A stretch of 64,000 bases of DNA, taken from contig NZ_BAAADE010000004.1 of assembly GCF_039522165.1 (NCBI RefSeq), positions 127,299 through 191,298 on the forward strand, in the 5' to 3' direction. The stretch is from Paenochrobactrum glaciei. Lineage in GTDB: Bacteria; Pseudomonadota; Alphaproteobacteria; Rhizobiales; Rhizobiaceae. The notes below the pieces were generated by a model. The model was not told where the DNA came from and ran no database searches. It was given only the letters and a program-made list of their open reading frames with translations. A program made the translations under genes and the position numbers. Positions 24,816 to 33,563 of this stretch are shown here, piece by piece. Numbering within the stretch: the first letter of the stretch is position 1; each line of letters starts with the position of its first letter.

Positions 24816-26675
24816 ATGTCCGGAGTGAACGACGCACAGCTTCGCCAAACAGCTGAAATCCAGCCATTGCTGGAAGTCAAAAATCTCTCCGTCGAGTTCG
24901 GCACGGCGCGGGTCGTCGACCAATTAAGCTTTTCTGTCCAACCCGGCAAAACATTGGCCATTGTCGGCGAATCCGGCTCCGGCAAGTCCATTACATCGCT
25001 TTCGGTGATGCGTCTGGCCGATATGCAGGGCGCGTCATATCCGGAAGGCGAAATTAAATTTACCGGTACAAATGGCACTTTAAACCTGCTTGAAACCGAG
25101 CAGAAAACCATGCGCCGTATTCGTGGCAAAGAAATTGCCATGATCTTTCAGGAGCCGATGACCTCGCTCAATCCGGTTTTCACCATTGGTGACCAGATTG
25201 CCGAAGTGTTGATGCTGCATGAAAAACTGTCGAAGAAAGACGCCTTGAAAGAAGCGCAGCGCCTGCTTGAAATGGTGCGCCTTCCTGATGCTGCGGGTTT
25301 ATTGTCACGTTATCCGCATCAGCTTTCCGGCGGTATGCGCCAGCGTGTGATGATTGCGATGGCACTTGCCTGCCGTCCAAAACTTCTGATTGCCGATGAG
25401 CCGACCACCGCACTGGATGTTACCATTCAGGCGCAGATTTTGCATATCATCCGCGACCTCCAGAAAGAACTGGAAATGGCCGTGATTTTCATCACCCATG
25501 ATATGGGTGTTGTTGCGGAAATGGCTGATGATGTAGTTGTCATGTGGAAAGGCAAAAAGGTTGAAGAAGGCGCGGTCAGCGATATTTTCGCCAATCCGCA
25601 ACATCCTTATACAAAAGTTCTTCTGTCTGCTGTGCCAAAGCTTGGCAGCATGGCCGGTGAAGATTTCCCAATCAGAACACCAGTCACTATGCTTGAAGAC
25701 GGCAAGCCGGTTCAGGTCGGTGAAACACGTATTCAGGATACTGCCCGTCTTGACCAGTCACCGCTTTTGTCGGTGCGTGATTTATCGGTGCGCTTCAACA
25801 TCAAAAAGAACATGTTCGGGCGTGTGACCCATGTTTGTAATGCGGTGTCACAAGTCAGCTTCGATATTCATCCGGGCGAAACACTGGCATTGGTGGGTGA
25901 ATCCGGCTCCGGTAAATCCACTATCGGCCGTACAATTCAGCAATTGCAGCAGCCACTTGCAGGCGATATGCGCTTTAACGGCAAAGCCTATTCGGATATG
26001 AGCGCGGCGGAGCGCTTCCGTATGCGTCAGGAAGTACAATATATCTTTCAAGACCCGTTTGCTTCGCTTGATCCGCGTAAAACCATTCGCTTTTCCATTG
26101 CCGAACCAATCCGTACCCACGGCCTCATTCTGGACGAAGCATCCATCACCAAACGCGTTGACGAATTGCTCGAACGCGTCGGTTTAAGTTCAGCGGTCGC
26201 CAATCGTTACCCGCATGAATTTTCCGGCGGGCAGCGCCAGCGTGTTTGTATCGCGCGTGCGCTTGCCTCCAACCCGAAACTCATCATCGCCGATGAAGCC
26301 CTCTCCGCGCTGGATGTCTCTATTCAGGCGCAGATCATCAATCTGTTTATGGATTTACAGAAAGAGCACGGGCTCGCTTATCTTTTCATCAGCCATGATA
26401 TGGCAGTGGTTGAAAAAATGAGCCATCGCGTTGCTGTCCTTTATCTCGGCCAGATCATGGAGCTGGGCTCACGCCGTCAGGTGTTTGAAACCCCGTCTCA
26501 TAATTATACCCGCCGCCTGCTTTCTGCCGTTCCTGTGGCTGATCCGCTGGCGCGCACCAACCGTCCGATGCTGGAAGGAGAAATTCCAAGCACCACCAGA
26601 CGGATCGAAGATAAGCCGCAGATTTGGGCTTATGAAGAAGTGGCTAACGGCCATTTCATTGCCCGTAATACGTAA
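24816..26675 (+). CDS. Peptide ABC transporter, double ATP-binding protein (DppD-DppF fusion)
   Basis: 619 residues with two complete ATPase domains. The first (~18-280) has GESGSGKSI, LSGGMRQRVMIAMAL and LLIADEPTTALD. The second (~312-560) has GESGSGKST, FSGGQRQRVCIARAL and LIIADEALSALD, plus the oligopeptide-type C-terminal tail. It powers import through the permeases at 28315-30099. The second Walker B reads DEALSALD rather than DEPTSALD; the catalytic Glu is kept. ATG 24816 sits two bases after the regulator stop, so it is translationally coupled. Confidence 0.94.
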   Translation: MSGVNDAQLRQTAEIQPLLEVKNLSVEFGTARVVDQLSFSVQPGKTLAIVGESGSGKSITSLSVMRLADMQGASYPEGEIKFTGTNGTLNLLETEQKTMRRIRGKEIAMIFQEPMTSLNPVFTIGDQIAEVLMLHEKLSKKDALKEAQRLLEMVRLPDAAGLLSRYPHQLSGGMRQRVMIAMALACRPKLLIADEPTTALDVTIQAQILHIIRDLQKELEMAVIFITHDMGVVAEMADDVVVMWKGKKVEEGAVSDIFANPQHPYTKVLLSAVPKLGSMAGEDFPIRTPVTMLEDGKPVQVGETRIQDTARLDQSPLLSVRDLSVRFNIKKNMFGRVTHVCNAVSQVSFDIHPGETLALVGESGSGKSTIGRTIQQLQQPLAGDMRFNGKAYSDMSAAERFRMRQEVQYIFQDPFASLDPRKTIRFSIAEPIRTHGLILDEASITKRVDELLERVGLSSAVANRYPHEFSGGQRQRVCIARALASNPKLIIADEALSALDVSIQAQIINLFMDLQKEHGLAYLFISHDMAVVEKMSHRVAVLYLGQIMELGSRRQVFETPSHNYTRRLLSAVPVADPLARTNRPMLEGEIPSTTRRIEDKPQIWAYEEVANGHFIARNT

Positions 26676-26712
26676 AATCTGACAATAATTTATATAAAAG
26701 GGAGTTGAGCGC

Positions 26713-28245
26713 ATGAAACTGAAAGCCATTTTCTCCAATCTGGCACTGGCGACAGCATTATCTGCTGTTGCGCTGTCAGCCGCACCGGCATTTGCTGCCG
26801 GAAAAATGACGGTATCCTCACCGCAGGATCCGGGCAGCTGGGATCCGATTGACACATTTTTGGTCAACTGGGCATCCGTTGCCACCAATATTTATGACGG
26901 TCTGGTCTATCGCGGCCCTGATCTGAAAATCGTTCCGGCTCTGGCGACCTCTTGGGAAGAGCTTGACGAAGGCAAACGCATCCGCTTCCATCTTCGTGAG
27001 AATGTAAAATTCCATAATGGCGAAGATTTCAACGCTGAAGCCGTAAAGTTCACTTTTGAACGCCTGCTCGGTGAAGAAGGCGGCAAGGGCCCGCAGCGCT
27101 CCAATTATGTTGCGATTGATAAAGTTGAAGTCATCGACGACAAAACCGTTGATCTTCACCTTAAAGATACTGATCCGGTTTTGATGATCAAGCTGGCTGG
27201 TTATGGTGCAATGATCGTGCCGCCAAAATATATTCAGGAAAAAGGCGATGATTTTTTCAACGCAAATCCTGTTGGCACCGGCCCGTTCAAGGTCACCAGC
27301 TACAAGCCAAAAGTCGGCATCCAGATGGAAGCATTTGCTGACCATTGGGGCGGCGCACCAAAGCTTTCAGAGCTCGAATATCGCTTCATCAGCGAGCCGG
27401 CAACGGCTGTTGCTGAATTGCAGGCCGGTCGCGTTGATCTCGTGATCCCGCCGACTATTCCAATCAGCATGATCCCGACCATTCAGAGCGACCCGAAGCT
27501 TGAAATCGTAACAACTGCTGGCCCGACCGTTCATTCTTTGCGCTTTAACACCCGTGACGGCATCACCGCTGATCCGCGTGTACGTAAAGCTTTGATCCTC
27601 GGCGTTGACCGCGACACCATCATCCAGTCCATTCTGGGCGGGCAGGCAGAAGCAATCGGCAGTCTGCAAGGCGCACTCTCTTTCGGTTATGATCCGGAAC
27701 TGAAGCCGCTTCCTTATGATCCGGAAGCTGCGAAAAAGCTGCTTGCTGAAGCTGGCGTTAAACCAGGCGCAACTGTTCAGATCGACATTCGCGGTAATGA
27801 CGCCACTTTGAACGAAGTTGTGCAGGCAATCTCCAGCTATTTGCAGATGATCGGCATTACAGCGACCATCAAGCCATATGAAACCAACGTATTGCTGAAC
27901 GACATCATCCCGCAGGGTAAAACCGGCGCGATGTTCCAGCAGTCATGGGGCGGCTGGACATTCGATTATGATAATACGGCTTATTCCATGTATCACACCG
28001 GTGAAAAGTGGAACCCATATGATGATGATCCGAAGATGAATGAAATGCTTGAATCGCAGCGCGCGATCACTGACCGTGCCAAGCGTGAAGTTATTCTGAA
28101 GGACATTGCGAAATACGCAGCCGAACGCGCGTTGGAAATGCCGCTTTATAACCAAAAAGCAATTTATGGCATCAACAAACGTGTCAAAGATTTCGTACCG
28201 GCACCAGACAGTCGTCTGCGCCTCACCGAAGTCAGTGTTGACTAA
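26713..28245 (+). CDS. Peptide ABC transporter substrate-binding protein (SBP_bac_5)
   Basis: 510 residues. Signal peptide cleaved near AFA-AG. The family 5 signatures include PALATSWEELDEGKRIRFHL, LRENVKFHNGEDFNAEAVKF and NPVGTGPFKVTSYKPKVGI. Binding proteins of this family take di- and oligopeptides, glutathione, nickel or sugars; the M14 peptidase and oxoprolinase nearby favour peptides. A GGGAG ribosome site precedes the ATG, 37 bases after the ATPase stop. Confidence 0.93.
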   Translation: MKLKAIFSNLALATALSAVALSAAPAFAAGKMTVSSPQDPGSWDPIDTFLVNWASVATNIYDGLVYRGPDLKIVPALATSWEELDEGKRIRFHLRENVKFHNGEDFNAEAVKFTFERLLGEEGGKGPQRSNYVAIDKVEVIDDKTVDLHLKDTDPVLMIKLAGYGAMIVPPKYIQEKGDDFFNANPVGTGPFKVTSYKPKVGIQMEAFADHWGGAPKLSELEYRFISEPATAVAELQAGRVDLVIPPTIPISMIPTIQSDPKLEIVTTAGPTVHSLRFNTRDGITADPRVRKALILGVDRDTIIQSILGGQAEAIGSLQGALSFGYDPELKPLPYDPEAAKKLLAEAGVKPGATVQIDIRGNDATLNEVVQAISSYLQMIGITATIKPYETNVLLNDIIPQGKTGAMFQQSWGGWTFDYDNTAYSMYHTGEKWNPYDDDPKMNEMLESQRAITDRAKREVILKDIAKYAAERALEMPLYNQKAIYGINKRVKDFVPAPDSRLRLTEVSVD

Positions 28246-28314
28246 TTAAAAACAATACACCGCGCCGGTTATGATCGGCGCGGCAATTCCTTGATATTAT
28301 AAAGGATATTCACT

Positions 28315-29238
28315 TTGGCCGGTTTTCTGATCAAACGAATTTTACAGGCGATCTTTGTCGTTATTATTGTGACACTGACCGTCGCTTTTGCAATCCGTCT
28401 GACCGGTGATCCGGCGCTGATGCTCACCCAAGGTGCAGGCAGTGTCACCGAGGCCGATCTGGAACGTATCCGTGAAGGTTTGGGGCTCAACCAGCCATTC
28501 ATTGTGCAATATTGGAACTTTATTAAAGGCCTGTTCACGCTTGATTTTGGCCGCAGTTTCCTTGGCGGAACACCGGTCAATGTGCTCATTAAAGATGCGC
28601 TACCGGCCACTTTGAAACTCGCCTTTGCTTCGATGATTGTCTCCATCATCATTTCCATTCCGCTTGGTATTAAAGCTGCAACATCACGCGGCAAATGGGC
28701 AGATCAGCTGATCCGTATCCTATCGCTCGTCGGCTTGTCCTTTCCAAACTTCTGGCTTGCAACCATGCTGGTGCTTGTTTTTGCCGTCAGCGTACAATGG
28801 CTGCCGCCAAGTGGTATGAACGGCTTTGAAAGCTACATCATGCCTGCTGTCACAATGGGCATCATCCTCACCGCCACCAATGTGCGGCTGGTGCGTACTG
28901 CGATGCTCGAAACATTGCAGTCACAATATATCATGGTCGCGCGCGCCAAAGGTTTGAGTGAAAACAAAGTTCTCTACAAACATGCCTTGCGCAATTGCGC
29001 AATTCCACTGATCACTTATTTCGGCCTGCAATTTGGCGGCCTTCTCGGCGGCATCGTGGTTGTTGAGCGCGTCTTCAGCTGGCCGGGCATGGGAACGCTG
29101 GCTTTTGATGCCGTTTCCGGCCGTGATTACCCAGTATTGCAAGCTACCATCACCGTATTGTCGCTCCTGATTATCGGTGTCAATCTTCTGGTCGATATTG
29201 CCTATGGCCTTGTCGATCCACGCATCCGGACGGAGTAG
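28315..29238 (+). CDS. Peptide ABC transporter permease, DppB type
   Basis: 307 residues, about six membrane segments. The start is TTG 28315, with AAAGGA eight to nine bases upstream and a typical MAGFLIKRILQAIFVVIIVT opening. GSVTEADLERIREGLGLNQP is the DppB N-terminal loop, and MLETLQSQYIMVARAKGLSE followed by HALRNCAIPLITYFGLQ is the coupling motif. It pairs with the DppC-type permease three bases downstream. Confidence 0.95.
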   Translation: MAGFLIKRILQAIFVVIIVTLTVAFAIRLTGDPALMLTQGAGSVTEADLERIREGLGLNQPFIVQYWNFIKGLFTLDFGRSFLGGTPVNVLIKDALPATLKLAFASMIVSIIISIPLGIKAATSRGKWADQLIRILSLVGLSFPNFWLATMLVLVFAVSVQWLPPSGMNGFESYIMPAVTMGIILTATNVRLVRTAMLETLQSQYIMVARAKGLSENKVLYKHALRNCAIPLITYFGLQFGGLLGGIVVVERVFSWPGMGTLAFDAVSGRDYPVLQATITVLSLLIIGVNLLVDIAYGLVDPRIRTE

Positions 29239-29241
29239 AAA

Positions 29242-30099
29242 ATGGCCGCGAAAACTTCCTCTTCCCTGCTGTTCTCCCGCCTTTTCAGCCTTGAGTTTAT
29301 TTTAGGTGTTGGTCTTACAGCGATCATTTGTCTGGCTGTACTTTTTTCAGGCCTGCTGTTTCCAAACGGTGCCGATAAAATTGATCTGATGGCGCGTCTA
29401 ACCCCGCCATTCACCAATATGGCACATATTTTCGGCACCGATCCGCTTGGCCGTGACGTGCTGGCGCGCGTGGTCACAGGCGGTAAAATCTCGCTGATGG
29501 TCGGTTTTATTTCCGTGGCTGGCGCTGTTGTTTTCGGCGTGTTGATGGGCTTGATTGCCGGTTATTACCGCGGCTTTTGGGATATGCTGGTGATGCGTTT
29601 TGCTGATGTGCAGCTGGCGCTCCCGTTCATCCTGCTGGCCATTACCTTTATCGCCATTGTCGGCGGTGGTCTGGTCAATACCATTATCTTGCTGATTGTC
29701 TCGCAATGGGTGCAATATGCCCGCCTTGTGCGCGGCTCGGTTCTCGCACTGCGTGAACGTGAATTTATCCTTTCCGCCCGTGCAATCGGTGTAAAGGACT
29801 GGCGCATTATTTTCCAGCATTTGCTGCCTAATCTGCTTGGCCCTGTTATCGTATTGATGACACTCAATGTCGCCAATAATATTTTGCTGGAATCCAGCCT
29901 GACATTCTTGGGTCTCGGCGTTGATCCGACCATTCCAAGCTGGGGCGGTATGCTGGCTGATGGCCGCACCTATTTGCAAACCGCATGGTGGGTGAGTGTA
30001 TTCCCGGGCTTAGCAATTTTGCTAACCGTTCTTGGTCTTAACCTTCTGGGCGACTGGCTGCGTGACAGCCTTGACCCGACAGGGAGAACATCACGATGA
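29242..30099 (+). CDS. Peptide ABC transporter permease, DppC type
   Basis: 285 residues. HIFGTDPLGRDVLARVVTGG is the DppC signature. REFILSARAIGVKDWRIIFQ then HLLPNLLGPVIVL is the ATPase-coupling loop, and SSLTFLGLGVDPTIPSWGGM the conserved exit. The last four bases overlap the peptidase start (ATGA), giving translational coupling with the M14 gene. Confidence 0.95.
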   Translation: MAAKTSSSLLFSRLFSLEFILGVGLTAIICLAVLFSGLLFPNGADKIDLMARLTPPFTNMAHIFGTDPLGRDVLARVVTGGKISLMVGFISVAGAVVFGVLMGLIAGYYRGFWDMLVMRFADVQLALPFILLAITFIAIVGGGLVNTIILLIVSQWVQYARLVRGSVLALREREFILSARAIGVKDWRIIFQHLLPNLLGPVIVLMTLNVANNILLESSLTFLGLGVDPTIPSWGGMLADGRTYLQTAWWVSVFPGLAILLTVLGLNLLGDWLRDSLDPTGRTSR

Positions 30100-31838
30100 C
30101 CACTATTTGCGAAAAAAGCTTTGAGCGCAGCATTGATCAGTTGCAGGCATTGTGTGCAGAGCCGGCAATGCAGGGTGCCACACTTGAAGCATGGCTTTTT
30201 GACGATAGACAAAGCCGTGAAGCAACCGAGAAAAAGCTGCAAGCCCTTGGCGTAAAAGCCAAATTGCACAGCGCCTATAAGCCACTCGTGCATTTCTTTG
30301 TTGAGGATGTCGATTGTAGCACTTTATCAAAAGTGTCGATCGCTTATCCTGCCCATGACGCTTGTGCGCCAAACCGCTTTTTGCTGGAAACCTATCCGCT
30401 CACCAAACTGGCAGGCAGTGCCACTGTCGATTTTTCACCATCCGGCAAGCAAGATTTTATCTATTCGGTTGCGTTGACCTATCAGGATGGCCGCACAGAG
30501 AACCACGAAATCTTTGCACCAAACCGTGTCCATCCGGATGCGGTCGGTGAAACGCTTTTATCACCAACTGGCTGGTTAAAAATTACCCGCAAAGATGGCA
30601 CCACATCAGAGCGTTTTGAAACAGATTATGAAAAACTGTTTTACGCAGGTATTGCCTCTGTCATCAACCATCCATGGGGCGATAGCGAGCCGTATTTTGA
30701 CGAGCTGAACATCTCGGTACGCCTGCCGGCTCAGGATGAAAAACTGGACTACGCCGAAGAAGCGATCAGCCTGAGCGAAGCTTTGCACGAGGATTTTTAT
30801 TTCTCGTTGCTGGAAGTTTTTCAGAAAAAATCAGGCCGTCCACTGGGTGATCGCGGGCTGCAACCGGGACAAATTGTGCCGGAAATTACTTACGCAGATC
30901 AAAACCCATCGATCTGCATTACTCTTCGCCCGCTTTCGACCAATAATGCGACTGGCCACAATCAAAAACTCGAAACCGCGCAAGCGCCTTTATATGCCGC
31001 GCAAATCAGTGATGAATTATCAGCACTCGGCGGCGAGGTTTTTGAAAGCCAATCCCGCTCAGGCCGCACAGTCCATGGCCGCTATATCGAAGGCAGCGAT
31101 CAGCCAATGATTATCAGTGCGGGTCAACACGCCAATGAAACAACCGGTGTTGTGGGCGCATTGCGCGCCGCACATCAGCTGAAAGCACGCGGCTCAGCGC
31201 ATTTTACTATTTCGCCGCAAGAAAATCCGGACGGCTACGAGCTGCATCGCCGTCTATGCGCAGATAATCCAAAACATATGCACCATGCAGCACGTTATAC
31301 TGCAATGGGTGATGATCTGGAATATCGCAGCGTTGAAAATAACGGCGATAAGCTCTGGGAAAAAGCCATTCGCCTGCAAGCCGAAAAGCTCACAGGCGCA
31401 AAGCTGCATGTGAATTTGCATGGCTATCCATCACATGAATGGACGCGCCCGCTTTCGGGCTATGTGCCGCGCGGTTTTGGCATGTGGACATTGCCAAAAG
31501 GCTTTTTTCTGATTGTCCGCCATCATAGTGAATGGGCGCAGCAATCAGAAGAACTGGTTGATCATGTCACCCGCCATTTAGCGTCTATTCCAGGGCTTGT
31601 TGATTATAATAATGCGCAAATTGCATTGTTTGAAAAACATGCGGGCGAAACAGGATTCCGTATTATTAACGGTTTTCCATGCCTGATTGGCGTCGATGAC
31701 CGTCATATGGTGCCAATGACATTGATTACCGAATATCCGGATGAAACCATTTATGGTGATGATTTCATCCGCGGTCATACAGCACAGATGGAAACTGTGC
31801 TATCAGCCTATGACGCGTTGCAAAATTTAACGGCATAA
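30096..31838 (+). CDS. M14-family zinc carboxypeptidase
   Basis: 580 residues. Zn ligands appear as His and Glu in AGQHANETTG (~345) and His in KLHVNLHGYPSHEW (~440), and the general-base Glu in TLITEYPDE (~547): the M14 triad. The N-terminal ~330 residues form a beta-rich accessory region (e.g. FDELNISVRLPAQDEKLDYA). No signal peptide, so it probably trims peptides in the cytoplasm after import. Overlap with the DppC gene and the divergent 5-oxoprolinase suggest a gamma-glutamyl or pyroglutamyl peptide pathway. Cleavage specificity cannot be read directly. Confidence 0.88.
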   Translation: MTTICEKSFERSIDQLQALCAEPAMQGATLEAWLFDDRQSREATEKKLQALGVKAKLHSAYKPLVHFFVEDVDCSTLSKVSIAYPAHDACAPNRFLLETYPLTKLAGSATVDFSPSGKQDFIYSVALTYQDGRTENHEIFAPNRVHPDAVGETLLSPTGWLKITRKDGTTSERFETDYEKLFYAGIASVINHPWGDSEPYFDELNISVRLPAQDEKLDYAEEAISLSEALHEDFYFSLLEVFQKKSGRPLGDRGLQPGQIVPEITYADQNPSICITLRPLSTNNATGHNQKLETAQAPLYAAQISDELSALGGEVFESQSRSGRTVHGRYIEGSDQPMIISAGQHANETTGVVGALRAAHQLKARGSAHFTISPQENPDGYELHRRLCADNPKHMHHAARYTAMGDDLEYRSVENNGDKLWEKAIRLQAEKLTGAKLHVNLHGYPSHEWTRPLSGYVPRGFGMWTLPKGFFLIVRHHSEWAQQSEELVDHVTRHLASIPGLVDYNNAQIALFEKHAGETGFRIINGFPCLIGVDDRHMVPMTLITEYPDETIYGDDFIRGHTAQMETVLSAYDALQNLTA

Positions 31839-31864
31839 ATAAACATAGCCACCAATAGATAATA

Positions 31865-31898
31865 AAAAAACCGGCGGTGATAGCACCGCCGGTTTTTT
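31865..31898. terminator. Bidirectional intrinsic terminator
   Basis: CCGGCGGTG/CACCGCCGG stem with ATAG loop, six As before and six Ts after, between the convergent peptidase and permease genes. Confidence 0.95.
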
Positions 31899-31917
31899 GT
31901 CATTCTATACAGATTAA

Positions 31918-33201
31918 TCAGGCCTTAGAACGACGCCCGATACCCAGCAGCTGATACATGATCAGAGCTGCGAATGTAGATGTACCGATACCACCGAGCG
32001 AGAAGCTACCAATGGTAATCGTGAAATCACCTGCACCAAAGATCAGTGCGACAGCGACGGTAAAGAGGTTACGCGGATCAGAGAAATCAACCTTATTGAC
32101 AACCCAGATACGTGCCATTGCCGAGGCAATCAAACCAAATACAGAAACAGCAAGACCAGCCAACACCGGTGCCGGAATGGTTTGCAGAACCGCACCAAAT
32201 TTCGGCGACATACTCAACGCCAATGCTACAACCGCTGCAATCACAAAAACCAATGTCGAGTAGACTTTAGTCATTGCCATCACACCGATATTTTCCGCAT
32301 AAGTCGTCACACCAGTACCACCGCCGGAACCAGAAATCATGGTCGCAAGACCATCACCAAGGAAACCGCGACCGATATAACGATCCATGTTTTGACCAGT
32401 GATTGAACCCAATGCTTTGATATGGCCAAGATTTTCTGCAACCAATACGATGGCAACCGGTGCGATCAACGCAATTGCAGGCCAGCTGAATTCAGGCTTG
32501 GTAAAATGCGGCAGACCAAACCATGCTGCATTTTGCACAGAAGCAAAATCAATACCGTTAATCAGACCAAAGCCATTACCGAGTATCAAAACCAGCAAAT
32601 AGCCAAAAACCAGAGCAAGCAAAACAGCAATACGGCGAGTTGAACGCGGGCCATAGGCCGAGATCATTGCCATACACAACACTGTTAAAAGCGCGATCGT
32701 GATATGCGCGCCAGTACCTTTGAGCTGATTAACTGCAACAGGTGCCAGATTAAGACCAATCGCAACACCAATCGCACCGGTCACCGCTGGTGGCATCAGC
32801 TTTTCAACCCAACCGGTGCCAACCCCCATGACGATGAGACCGATCAGTGCATAAATCGCACCGCAAGCGATAATACCGCCAAGTGCAAGCGCTATATTAG
32901 CATTCGGACCAGTACCAGCATAACCAGTTGCAGCTATCACCACAGCGATAAATGCAAAAGAAGAGCCGAGATAGCTTGGAACGCGACCGCCGGTTATAAA
33001 GAAAAACAGCAGCGTACCAATGCCCGAAAAAAACACCGCTACATTGGGATCAAATCCCATAATGAGCGGTGCAACAATTGTAGAACCCGACATTGCCAAC
33101 AAATGCTGAATTCCCATAGGAACCGCAGCGGACGTCGGCAATCGTTCATCTGGTAAGACCGTGGCGTTATTTGTCAGGCGCCAGGTGGGAAAATAGGCCA
33201 T
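31918..33201 (-). CDS. NCS2-family nucleobase (uracil/xanthine) permease
   Basis: 427 residues, 12-14 membrane segments. GIQHLLAMSGSTIVAPLIMG is the family opening, VAENLGHIKALGSITGQNMD and GTGVTTYAENIGVMAMTKVY carry the substrate-binding Glu residues, and PAPVLAGLAVSVFGLIASAM is the conserved C-terminal helix. UraA/RutG-like features favour uracil over xanthine, but this is not decisive. Proton symporter in the inner membrane. Start at ATG 33201 because GGGGGA lies just upstream; a TTG four codons earlier is less likely. Confidence 0.92.
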   Translation of the reverse strand: MAYFPTWRLTNNATVLPDERLPTSAAVPMGIQHLLAMSGSTIVAPLIMGFDPNVAVFFSGIGTLLFFFITGGRVPSYLGSSFAFIAVVIAATGYAGTGPNANIALALGGIIACGAIYALIGLIVMGVGTGWVEKLMPPAVTGAIGVAIGLNLAPVAVNQLKGTGAHITIALLTVLCMAMISAYGPRSTRRIAVLLALVFGYLLVLILGNGFGLINGIDFASVQNAAWFGLPHFTKPEFSWPAIALIAPVAIVLVAENLGHIKALGSITGQNMDRYIGRGFLGDGLATMISGSGGGTGVTTYAENIGVMAMTKVYSTLVFVIAAVVALALSMSPKFGAVLQTIPAPVLAGLAVSVFGLIASAMARIWVVNKVDFSDPRNLFTVAVALIFGAGDFTITIGSFSLGGIGTSTFAALIMYQLLGIGRRSKA

Positions 33202-33563
33202 CTTGTCCCCCAAGTTAAGGCATGTCGTGGAACGAGCCGAATAGCTTTCCAGGACGATAGGTATAAAAATAAACAGAATACTTTAACTGAACATTGCTAA
33301 ACGCAACGAATTGTCGTGTAAACGACCTTGTATATCCGGCATTAGAATTTATTTCCAGTAGAGCATTTTTTATTCACCGTTTAATTTAACAACAACACGT
33401 CTGAATGGCCTATGAGGCTACTCTTTAATCATTCACATATGTAGCCAGTGCTTCACCGGTTGCTAACGCGGCAGTTTAGTTCTTCCGGTTTTTGCAGGCT
33501 CCAATATGAAACGGCTCCAGTCATAAAACTGAAGCCGTTTTTATTTAAACGCGCAGCAAACAA
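33202..33563. other. 362-bp intergenic region with a hairpin near its right end
   Basis: No open frame of note. AAACGGCT/AGCCGTTT (33510-33541) with a further inner AGT/ACT pairing is followed on the plus side by TTTTATTTAAA. It stands directly after the receptor stop and probably terminates that operon, although the better T-tract faces the plus strand. A second possible CCGG/CCGG hairpin ending in TTTTT lies around 33458-33495. The purine/pyrimidine permease promoter should be in the left part; no riboswitch fold was recognised. Confidence 0.5.
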
